The position numbers and the translations under genes were made by a program. The notes under the pieces are model-generated. The model worked only from the letters and a program-made list of their open reading frames with translations. It was not told where the DNA came from and made no database searches. Shown here in pieces: positions 1 through 6,582 of a stretch of 64,000 bases of DNA. Numbering within the stretch: position 1 is the first letter of the stretch; each line of letters begins with the position of its first letter. The DNA comes from Pelomonas parva (GTDB taxonomy: Bacteria > Pseudomonadota > Gammaproteobacteria > Burkholderiales > Burkholderiaceae_C): NCBI RefSeq assembly GCF_043555835.1, contig NZ_JBIGHV010000015.1:1-64000 (forward strand). Direction: 5' to 3'.

Positions 1-16
1 CGACTCGCCTCCCCAA

Positions 17-59
17 AACTCCCAGCAACTGCTATGGATTGAATATCTTCCTGGGAGTT
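17..59. repeat. Inverted repeat, unknown role
   Basis: Positions 17-25 (AACTCCCAG) are the exact reverse complement of 51-59 (CTGGGAGTT), enclosing a 25-base AT-richer loop. No T-run follows on either strand, so an intrinsic terminator is unlikely. It lies just left of the gene scraps and could be a remnant of a recombination or regulatory site; the sequence does not decide. Confidence 0.4.
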
Positions 60-73
60 CTGACCATCGGCAC

Positions 74-266
74 TCACCCCGAAAAGCTAGTGTTCATGCG
101 GGTTGCAGGCGTTCTGCAGGGCCGACTCTGTAGCGCGTCACCGCCCGCCAGACGCTTCATCACCGGCGTCTCCAGCCGCGCGCGCAGGCACAGGTCTTCA
201 GCGCTCAGGAACGGCGCTCCTGCCCGAGCTGCGACGATGCGCTGGGCGACGTCCTCGCGCATGCCG
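74..266 (-). pseudogene. dnaE2/imuC fragment (error-prone DNA polymerase, remnant)
   Basis: The minus strand reads, without stops, a stretch of about 60 residues (EDVAQRIVAARAGAPFLSAE, then DLCLRARLETPVMKRLAGGDAL). This is the helix-hairpin-helix-like segment near the C-terminus of DnaE2/ImuC, the translesion polymerase of the imuA-imuB-dnaE2 cassette. The match fades after residue 45 or so, where the expected Gly-His-Arg-Arg segment is missing. Both sides are truncated: the upstream end meets another gene scrap at 266/269, and no other dnaE2 sequence is visible. A full protein is over 1000 residues, so this is debris. Recognition rests on family memory, not on a search. Confidence 0.6.
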
Positions 267-268
267 CT

Positions 269-376
269 GATGAACTGCCACCGGAGCTACTGCTCTGCAA
301 ACCCTCATTGGGGCTGAAAACACCAGGCGTTCTTGAAGCGCTGGAAGCGTGGCTGGCTGCCACCTCCAAACTTTGA
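269..376 (+). pseudogene. HAD-type protein, C-terminal remnant
   Basis: The plus frame from 269 reads about 35 residues to a TGA at 374-376, including ELLLCKPSLGLKTPGVLEAL. The intact minus-strand HAD protein at 13426-13866 ends with ELLVCESALGLTTPGVLSAL, about two thirds identical over 26 residues, so this is the broken end of a relative. The N-terminus with the DxDG motif is missing, and the scrap abuts the dnaE2 fragment directly. The nucleotide sequences of the two HAD copies differ widely, so this is not a recent duplication. Confidence 0.6.
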
Positions 377-422
377 AGGCTGCCTCCGCCATCGAGCCGC
401 ATCAGGTTCCCGCAGCAGTCGC

Positions 423-469
423 GTGAGCTTTAGCTCACAAACGCGCTATCCTGTGAGCCAACATTCACA
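423..469 (+). promoter_or_regulatory. Probable operator/promoter region of the XRE operon
   Basis: A perfect 16-base palindrome (GTGAGCT-TT-AGCTCAC, 423-438) is followed by further half-sites TCACA (435-439), TGTGA (452-456) and TCACA (465-469), all within 60 bases of the XRE start codon. TATCCT at 447-452 is a possible -10. The layout suits autoregulation by the XRE protein, which is inference. A GGAG ribosome binding site follows at 471-474. Confidence 0.45.
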
Positions 470-481
470 TGGAGAGCTACG

Positions 482-781
482 ATGCGCTTGATGGGTGAGT
501 TGCAGGCAATCCGCAAGCTGGCGGGCGTTACCCAGAGCGCCTTGGCCGAGCGCTCAGGTCTTGCGCGAGAGACGGTCAGCAAGATGGAAACTGGCTCAGC
601 CGACCCGCAGCTTTCCTCGGTATTCGAGTACTGCCGGGCGCTCGACCTAGAGTTGCTTGTGGTGCCAAAGAGCTTGCTGCCAGAGCTGAAAGGCTTCATC
701 GCGTCGGGTGGCAAGTACTTTTCTCAGCCCCACGGAATTGATGCGCCTGAGTCGGTCGTGGACAAGCTCATGCAGCGCTGA
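482..781 (+). CDS. XRE-family helix-turn-helix regulator
   Basis: This 99-residue protein has a helix-turn-helix over residues 5-60, with the classic RKLAGVTQSALAERSG and LARETVSKMETG elements, so it should bind DNA as a dimer. The tail has no second recognised domain. It is the first gene of a + strand operon with an unknown protein, a PIN nuclease, a HEAT-like protein and a PD-(D/E)XK nuclease. Palindromes directly upstream are likely its own operators, so it probably limits expression of the downstream nucleases, as XRE proteins do in many toxin-antitoxin and defence operons. The fold resembles HipB, but the next gene is not HipA. GGAG at 471-474 supports the start. Confidence 0.85.
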   Translation: MRLMGELQAIRKLAGVTQSALAERSGLARETVSKMETGSADPQLSSVFEYCRALDLELLVVPKSLLPELKGFIASGGKYFSQPHGIDAPESVVDKLMQR

Positions 782-1007
782 GGCTACCGGGAGGTACCGC
801 AATGGCGGTATCGATGCCTCCTCACAGCAAGGTTCAAGCGCGTACCGCCATCAAATCTGCGCCGGTGTCGAATGGAATGCGACTGCCAAATCGCGTCTTG
901 GACAGACGAGACTTGGCCGCTTGCACACGCCGGCCGCCTATAGACTTCTTCGCAACGGACCCGGGATGCGGCTGTCGCCAGCCCGAAGCAACCAGGAGAT
1001 GAACTGC

Positions 1008-1670
1008 ATGACTGAAAAGACGCAAGCCCTCGAGGTATTTCAGGAACTTTATCTGCGCCATCCACAAGGCGCAGTTGCCGTGCGAGCCGCAGTTCTGGCC
1101 AACTTGGACAACGGGTGGAGTCACGAACCTGAGCGAGAGGAAAAGTCCGCGGCGCTGGGCAACGACGACATGCTTGCACTAGAGCGGGCCGCCACTCCCA
1201 ACCTTCCAGGCGTGTCGCTTTGGATGTTCTCGGCAAAAGATGCCAGCTACAAGGTATCCAACATCGTGCCGTCGAAGAGTGGGGAGCTGGGTGTCGCCGG
1301 CTACAACGCTGCGCTACAACACTTCATTCAATCGGTGATTCAGCCAGCAAGCGAGAGCACTCCGTTGACATTCGAGGTCACTGGAGCTCTTCAATCGATT
1401 GAAGACTGGGCAGGGGATGCTTGCGCGAAGGCGCTGAAGACATTCTCGTCGCTGGCGAACAAGTCGACGGGGCGCACTCACCCGATGGACGAGAAGCGCT
1501 GGCTTCTCTTTCTGTTAGTGGCCCACCGAGAAAAATCGACGCTAGAGAGCGACCGGCTGGCGCGCTGGCTCATCGAGACAGAAAGCTGGCCGCTGGAAAT
1601 TGCCTACGAGCTGGCATCGGAGTACGACCTCAGCCGTACTCTTCTCAAGCTTTACGACCAGACGCGCTGA
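1008..1670 (+). CDS. Unknown protein of candidate defence operon
   Basis: I do not recognise this 220-residue protein. It is soluble, with no signal peptide or membrane segment, and looks mostly helical at the C-terminus (residues about 130-220). The reading frame is open much further upstream, but the start at 1008 is chosen because AGGAG at 994-998 lies 9 bases before it and the upstream segment (708-1007) has poor coding character and overlaps the XRE gene. Its stop is one base from the PIN gene start, so the two are almost certainly cotranslated. An antitoxin, adaptor or sensor role for the downstream nucleases is possible, but nothing in the sequence proves it. Confidence 0.7.
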   Translation: MTEKTQALEVFQELYLRHPQGAVAVRAAVLANLDNGWSHEPEREEKSAALGNDDMLALERAATPNLPGVSLWMFSAKDASYKVSNIVPSKSGELGVAGYNAALQHFIQSVIQPASESTPLTFEVTGALQSIEDWAGDACAKALKTFSSLANKSTGRTHPMDEKRWLLFLLVAHREKSTLESDRLARWLIETESWPLEIAYELASEYDLSRTLLKLYDQTR

Positions 1671-1671
1671 G

Positions 1672-2376
1672 ATGGCGCTCAGTCCCGCCGATTTGGCGAA
1701 AATCCTGGGCGCAGGGGCTCCGGTTCTCATGTTGGACACGTGCTCGCTTCTGGACATCGTGCGGGAGCCGATGCGTCATGATTGCAGGCTTGGCAATGTG
1801 AAGGCGGCGATGGCCATGTTGGCAGCTGCGGAAACTGGCTCCAGGCTGACCGTCTTGATTGCCGAGCAGGTCTCGCTCGAACTGAATGACAACCTGGCGG
1901 ACGTCTTGCAAGTGGCTGGCAAAGCGATGCGCGAGTACATCACCCAAGCGAATCACATTGACCGTGTCGCGATGGAGTACGGAGCAGCTGGCGCTACCAG
2001 CACCACCCACCTCGTGGACCACGTCGCGAGGGCAACCGCCGTGTTAAGCCGCTGGGTCGCAGTTGGAATCTCCGTACCCGCAGGACCAGCGGTAGCGCAG
2101 AAGGCGATGGACCGAGTCAGGCACGGTGTTGCGCCAGCAAGAAGGGGCAAGGAGAACAGCAAAGACTGCTTCGTTATTGAGAGCTATCTCGAAACCGCGG
2201 CTCAGTTGAATGCCGCTGGCTTCGCAGGCCGCATGGTTTTTGGGTCGTCTAACACTAACGAGTATCTAGACCCTGTGTCCAGGCAGCCGCCTGCGCCACT
2301 CGACGCCCACCTGCTAGCGGAACGTGTTGTTTATGGGAGCACCCATGAACTCATGAAGAAAGCACTCGGACTCTGA
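1672..2376 (+). CDS. PIN-domain nuclease-like protein
   Basis: The 234-residue protein has PIN-type acidic positions: D22 in MLDTCSLLDI, E70 in VSLELNDN and D165 in ENSKDCFVIE, with a late VFGSSNTNEYLD segment typical of PIN C-termini. PIN domains are Mg2+-dependent RNases/DNases of the VapC/FEN superfamily. The protein is longer than a VapC toxin (about 130 residues), closer to PIN proteins found in multi-gene defence loci. The ATG at 1672 follows the upstream TGA at 1668-1670 by one base. The next operon gene begins 40 bases downstream. Nuclease activity is expected from the family, but the substrate is unknown. Confidence 0.7.
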   Translation: MALSPADLAKILGAGAPVLMLDTCSLLDIVREPMRHDCRLGNVKAAMAMLAAAETGSRLTVLIAEQVSLELNDNLADVLQVAGKAMREYITQANHIDRVAMEYGAAGATSTTHLVDHVARATAVLSRWVAVGISVPAGPAVAQKAMDRVRHGVAPARRGKENSKDCFVIESYLETAAQLNAAGFAGRMVFGSSNTNEYLDPVSRQPPAPLDAHLLAERVVYGSTHELMKKALGL

Positions 2377-2415
2377 TGAAGCAGCGGCCTCTCCTTCCCC
2401 CTCGGCGACCCCTTT

Positions 2416-5070
2416 ATGAGCATTACCTCTGGTGCTGCCGGAGTTGGGACCAACTACCTCACGAATCCGACGCGTGACATGAACGAAGCCGAGTTCGAGC
2501 GCCATGTCCAGACAGGCCTTCGCAACAAAGAGGTCTGGGAGCTCGTCCACAACTTCTGTTCCCATGCCACGGTCGTGAATCGCGGCGGAGTCGGTCTGAT
2601 AGCGCAGATGACTGGACTTCCCCTTGGCATGCTTGGACTAAGTTGCGACCACGCACATGTTGGTGGAATGGCGGGCTGGTACCTTGAGGAGACGGCGGTC
2701 GATTTCTACGACCGGAATTGCAATCACTGTGACAAACGAGCTGCGTTGCGACTGCCCAACCTGCTTCAGCTAATCGACCAGCGCGACCGTGCCGTTGAAG
2801 CTCGACGAGCAGCCGACAAAGCGAATGCGGTAGCCGCAGAATCCGCTCACCAAGCACGTATAGCACGGCGTGCCTCATTGCGAATAGGGCAGAGCGCAGC
2901 AACATGCAGCTTGCTGGATGACATCGATGCCCTGGATGAGAGCCGGTCCAGCGATGCCAAGACAAAGGTTGTCGAGACAGCAAGACTCGCACCCGAGGTA
3001 TTCACCACGCCCATCGTCGAGTACTTCTTTGAGTTGGCGACCTCCTCCGAGATGAACCTCCATGAGCAGGCGCTGCTTGTTCTTCGCAAGATAGGAGCAG
3101 ACCGTGGTCGGGTCACCGAAGCTGCCTTGGAATGCTTAGCTAAGCATGTTGCTGTCGAGGTGGCCGCTGATATCGTGATGGCTAGCCCGTCCTCCGGCTC
3201 CGAAGAAGCGATGGAGAAGGCCGTGCGTGCACTGATTTCGCTCGCCCGGCTGCCGGAGTCGCAGTTACCGGTTTCAGTGCCTGCTCGCCGCCCCGGTCCA
3301 TTGAGGGCTGTCTACAAGGCTAGGCCAGATACCGTTTGCCGCGTGATTCAGGCGCTGCTGGACTACAAGAGCTCCTACCCGATTCGCTTGGGTATCGCTG
3401 CGCTTGAGGTTCTCGGCGAAGACGATGTGAGCCTACTGCCGCGATTCGCCCGAGCAATCATTGCGAAGCTCACGCGCGCCAACTTGCTGATTGACGAGGA
3501 CGAAGCCGACCGCGAGCTTCAGATGGTTTGTGGTGACATGAGCAAAGCAGTAGCCGCAGCACTCCTCTCTGACCCTGAAAATACGGACGCGCTCATCGCC
3601 GACTACTTTACGAGCGCCTCCAGTGAAGGTGAAGAGCGACTATCAGATGTCTACGAGCGCGTTTCTCGGCGGTCGATGCGCAGCAAGTACTTAGGGGGGA
3701 CGCAGCTACAGCTGGACGAGAAGGTTAACGCCGTAGTACTCAAGCGACTGCTTTCGTGGGCAGGAAAGTCATCGAACGGTGAGGTGCTGTCCAACGTAGT
3801 TCAGGCGTTCAGGAACGAGCCGGAGGAGCTGGTGTCAGCTGCCAGGCAGAACATTGACGCTCCACTTGGAACCGCCGCAGTTCTTGACGACCGCATGGAA
3901 GCGTGCGACCGCGAAAAGAGCGGGAAGCCAGCCACAACCCTCCTTGAGCAGCTCGATGCAGACAACTTGATGCAGTCGCTTCGGCAGCTTCGCGACTCTT
4001 GCGCGGCAATTGCGGCCACCGCCGCAAAGGGGAACCTGGACCTGACGACCTCATACGTTGGGTTCCTCGCAAATGTGGACGAGCGGCGCGACGGCCTGAG
4101 CTCTACGCTTTTGAGGGCGACTCCACACCTAATAGACAGGCCCAGCACGCTGAATCTAGTTCTTCCGCATTTGTATTCGGCGATGGTCGGCACGTCAGTT
4201 CTGCGTCGCGCGGCCGCCGCGGAGGCTCTCGGAGACCTCGGAAAAGGTCTGCTCTCAGACCTTCCCAGCCTCGTTCTTGAAGCGTTCGTGCTTCTTCTCC
4301 ATGACCGGTACGTTCTCGTTCACAAGAGAGCAGTCGAAGCACTTCCTAGCGTCGCGCTGCCTACAGAACTAGAGGGCAGCGCAGAGAGTGCCCTGCTGTC
4401 TCTGGTTCTGTACTACCAGGGAAAGAAAGATGAGCACAATTTCCTCCTGCGCTGCATGGCACTTTACCTGCGAAGATTCTCAACGCCGGCCAAGCTATCC
4501 AGAGGATACAGACGTGCGTTCATAAAGTTCCTGATGGGCGTGCCAGCAAGCTCGCATGTCGACGACTTTGCAAGGATGGCCAGCGACCTCTGCGCCGAGC
4601 CGATTTTTGTAGATTTGGTCGGTCGAGTCTTTGAAGACCGCAAGTTGAGCGAGTATGGCGAGGAGGACGCCTGTAGGCTTGTCAATTCCATCCCTGATTC
4701 AGTGGCGCTTGATAGAGCCGAGGACTTAGCGAGCTTCGTCCGACGTAATCCTCAGAGGCTCTCGGTTGCTGGTTCAGTCATCGAGCTTTTGACTCGGGTT
4801 GGCGCATGGAGCCAGGCCGTGAGCGCCATCGAGGCAACCTGGACTTTCATCCCGGACACGGCGCCTGAGCGACGCTTCAAGATGAACCGTCGGCTCCATG
4901 TTGTTGCCGTGCAGTTTGAGGCTGCAGTAGCTGCCGGTGACGTACCGCGACAGCAAGCTTTGAAAGCCGAGTGGATACAGATTGAGTCAGCCCTCGAGGA
5001 GGACAGGAAGCGATATGCAGAAAGACGTAGTGCTCTCCCAAGTTTTCTTCAGCCGGATTCAGGCAATTGA
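2416..5070 (+). CDS. Large HEAT-repeat-like protein with N-terminal Cys/His cluster
   Basis: This 884-residue protein is not one I can name. Residues 45-105 hold a probable zinc cluster (C48, H50, C77, H79, H81, C102, H104, C105). Residues 118-155 are an Ala/Arg-rich segment likely to form a coiled coil. From about 190 to the end it is almost wholly helical with repeated Leu/Ala-rich units (for example VLRRAAAAEALGDL and KRAVEALPSVALP) that look like HEAT/ARM repeats. Such scaffolds bind nucleic acid or partner proteins. The last 56 bases overlap the downstream PD-(D/E)XK gene, implying coupled translation and probably a complex. It is the largest protein of the operon and is probably the sensor or scaffold; that is inference. 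Confidence 0.65.
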   Translation: MSITSGAAGVGTNYLTNPTRDMNEAEFERHVQTGLRNKEVWELVHNFCSHATVVNRGGVGLIAQMTGLPLGMLGLSCDHAHVGGMAGWYLEETAVDFYDRNCNHCDKRAALRLPNLLQLIDQRDRAVEARRAADKANAVAAESAHQARIARRASLRIGQSAATCSLLDDIDALDESRSSDAKTKVVETARLAPEVFTTPIVEYFFELATSSEMNLHEQALLVLRKIGADRGRVTEAALECLAKHVAVEVAADIVMASPSSGSEEAMEKAVRALISLARLPESQLPVSVPARRPGPLRAVYKARPDTVCRVIQALLDYKSSYPIRLGIAALEVLGEDDVSLLPRFARAIIAKLTRANLLIDEDEADRELQMVCGDMSKAVAAALLSDPENTDALIADYFTSASSEGEERLSDVYERVSRRSMRSKYLGGTQLQLDEKVNAVVLKRLLSWAGKSSNGEVLSNVVQAFRNEPEELVSAARQNIDAPLGTAAVLDDRMEACDREKSGKPATTLLEQLDADNLMQSLRQLRDSCAAIAATAAKGNLDLTTSYVGFLANVDERRDGLSSTLLRATPHLIDRPSTLNLVLPHLYSAMVGTSVLRRAAAAEALGDLGKGLLSDLPSLVLEAFVLLLHDRYVLVHKRAVEALPSVALPTELEGSAESALLSLVLYYQGKKDEHNFLLRCMALYLRRFSTPAKLSRGYRRAFIKFLMGVPASSHVDDFARMASDLCAEPIFVDLVGRVFEDRKLSEYGEEDACRLVNSIPDSVALDRAEDLASFVRRNPQRLSVAGSVIELLTRVGAWSQAVSAIEATWTFIPDTAPERRFKMNRRLHVVAVQFEAAVAAGDVPRQQALKAEWIQIESALEEDRKRYAERRSALPSFLQPDSGN

Positions 5071-6463
5071 CTCGCTGAGGTCAGTTTCCGCTGGGGAAGC
5101 GTGCGATGCGAACGGACTGCGAGAGATAAGCTCCGCGTTGGACGATGCCTCGCTGAAGTACGGGCGTGCGACGACCGCAACCGCATATGGCGCTCTGGCT
5201 GGGCTCCTTAGATTAGTGGCCAGCCTCGTCGAGTGGCGCAACGCGGTGCTTGATGCTACCGATGGAGCTGAGCGCTTCCTGCGAAGCGCCGTAGAACGAT
5301 ATCGCCTATGGCTAAAGGAGTACGGCGACAACGAAGCGGCAGCTGCTCTGGCAACGGCATCACGGTCGCTCCCCGGCATCGCCTCGTTGGATGATTTGGA
5401 AGCACTGTGCAAAGCTTTGGCGGGCGTGCCTCTGCCAGTAGGCTTCTTCTCTGATGGCTCTAGCAGACTGCCGAGGCCGGTGGAGAAAGAGGCCCCCCCG
5501 CCCCCACCCGCAGAGCTATCGGTGGCGTTCCTCAAGTTCCAGATAGATGGCGAAGCTGCAGCGAACATCCATCACCTTGCACCGCAGGTCCTTCACGACC
5601 TGGAGATTGAAGTCCGCGTTTCGCGCTGGCCCACGTTGGCTGAACGGCTACGACTTTCGCCGGTTTCCACTGAGCTGCGCAGCACATATGACCTCTCCGA
5701 GTTTGTCTTTGAGAGGCCCGTTGGCGAAGCGCCGTTTATCTTGATGCAGCGAGGGCGGGCCGTCCTGCAGCTCGCGCAAGGTTTGAGTACACGGCCGTAC
5801 GAATTCAAGTACTCGGCCGCTTTCGAGCCCACAGTCGCGGAGCAGCCCGTATCGGTTGTGGGTCACCGCACGTTGCTTATCGAAGGATTGGACGTGAAGG
5901 TGAATCCAATCACCGGGTACGTCGCCGTGGACCAGAAGCTCCTGAAGATTCGGGATGATGTTCGACGTGCAGCTCTCGTGAATGCCCAAGAGCTGACGGA
6001 CTTGTTGGAGATACTCACTGTCCTGGGCGGTCTTGCTGGGCGTGCAGTTCAAGATGCAGAGTTCGATGGGGTCTGGTCCGAAGCCAGGTTCCAGGATGAG
6101 GTGCGCAAGGAACTGCGACGGAATCCTCGGATTGGCGCCGACCTAGCCGAGCATCCGAAGGCTGCTGGTGGCATCACGGACTTGAACTTCCACGACATCG
6201 TCATCGAGCTGAAGTCCACCCCGTCCGGCTTGAAGAAGGTCAGTGACTGTCAGGGATACGTTGAGCAGACGGCCAGTTACGCCGTCGCCAAGGGCAAGCG
6301 CGTTGCCGTTCTGTGCGTGTTGGACTGCACTATGAAGACCACCGCGCCTTTGCCGGCAGCGGACGGAATCTCCATTCTTTTCTCAGCACCACCCGCAGAG
6401 ATTGCTGTCATCACTATTCTTGTACAGGGAAACCTAACAAGGCCCAGCAAACTGTCGCGTTGA
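5015..6463 (+). CDS. PD-(D/E)XK nuclease-like protein of candidate defence operon
   Basis: The 482-residue protein has a C-terminal nuclease core: GGITDLNFHDIVIELKS carries D389 and E398-x-K400, the PD-(D/E)XK signature, followed by a helix (DCQGYVEQTASYAVAKG) and a strand (VAVLCVLD) in the expected order. The N-terminal half is helical, with a proline-rich linker (EKEAPPPPPAEL) near residue 165, and the middle holds an unassigned domain. The start at 5015 is preceded by AGGAAG at 5005-5010 and overlaps the HEAT-like gene by 56 bases; an in-frame TTG at 4982 is an alternative. It is the last gene of the operon and faces a convergent minus-strand gene. DNA cleavage is expected from the fold. 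Confidence 0.75.
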   Translation: MQKDVVLSQVFFSRIQAIDSLRSVSAGEACDANGLREISSALDDASLKYGRATTATAYGALAGLLRLVASLVEWRNAVLDATDGAERFLRSAVERYRLWLKEYGDNEAAAALATASRSLPGIASLDDLEALCKALAGVPLPVGFFSDGSSRLPRPVEKEAPPPPPAELSVAFLKFQIDGEAAANIHHLAPQVLHDLEIEVRVSRWPTLAERLRLSPVSTELRSTYDLSEFVFERPVGEAPFILMQRGRAVLQLAQGLSTRPYEFKYSAAFEPTVAEQPVSVVGHRTLLIEGLDVKVNPITGYVAVDQKLLKIRDDVRRAALVNAQELTDLLEILTVLGGLAGRAVQDAEFDGVWSEARFQDEVRKELRRNPRIGADLAEHPKAAGGITDLNFHDIVIELKSTPSGLKKVSDCQGYVEQTASYAVAKGKRVAVLCVLDCTMKTTAPLPAADGISILFSAPPAEIAVITILVQGNLTRPSKLSR

Positions 6464-6582
6464 GTGCCTGCGGTCAGCAGCCGATGATGCCGAAATCCAC
6501 GTAGGCGCTGTGTTCCACCGCTCCCCTGACTTCGCCGGGCTCTTTGAGGGCCTGCCGCTGCCAAGGCGCTGAGGTATCCAGC

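Noticed and set aside
482..1670. HipBA toxin-antitoxin pair
   Set aside because: The XRE protein resembles HipB, but the next protein has no HipA kinase motifs.
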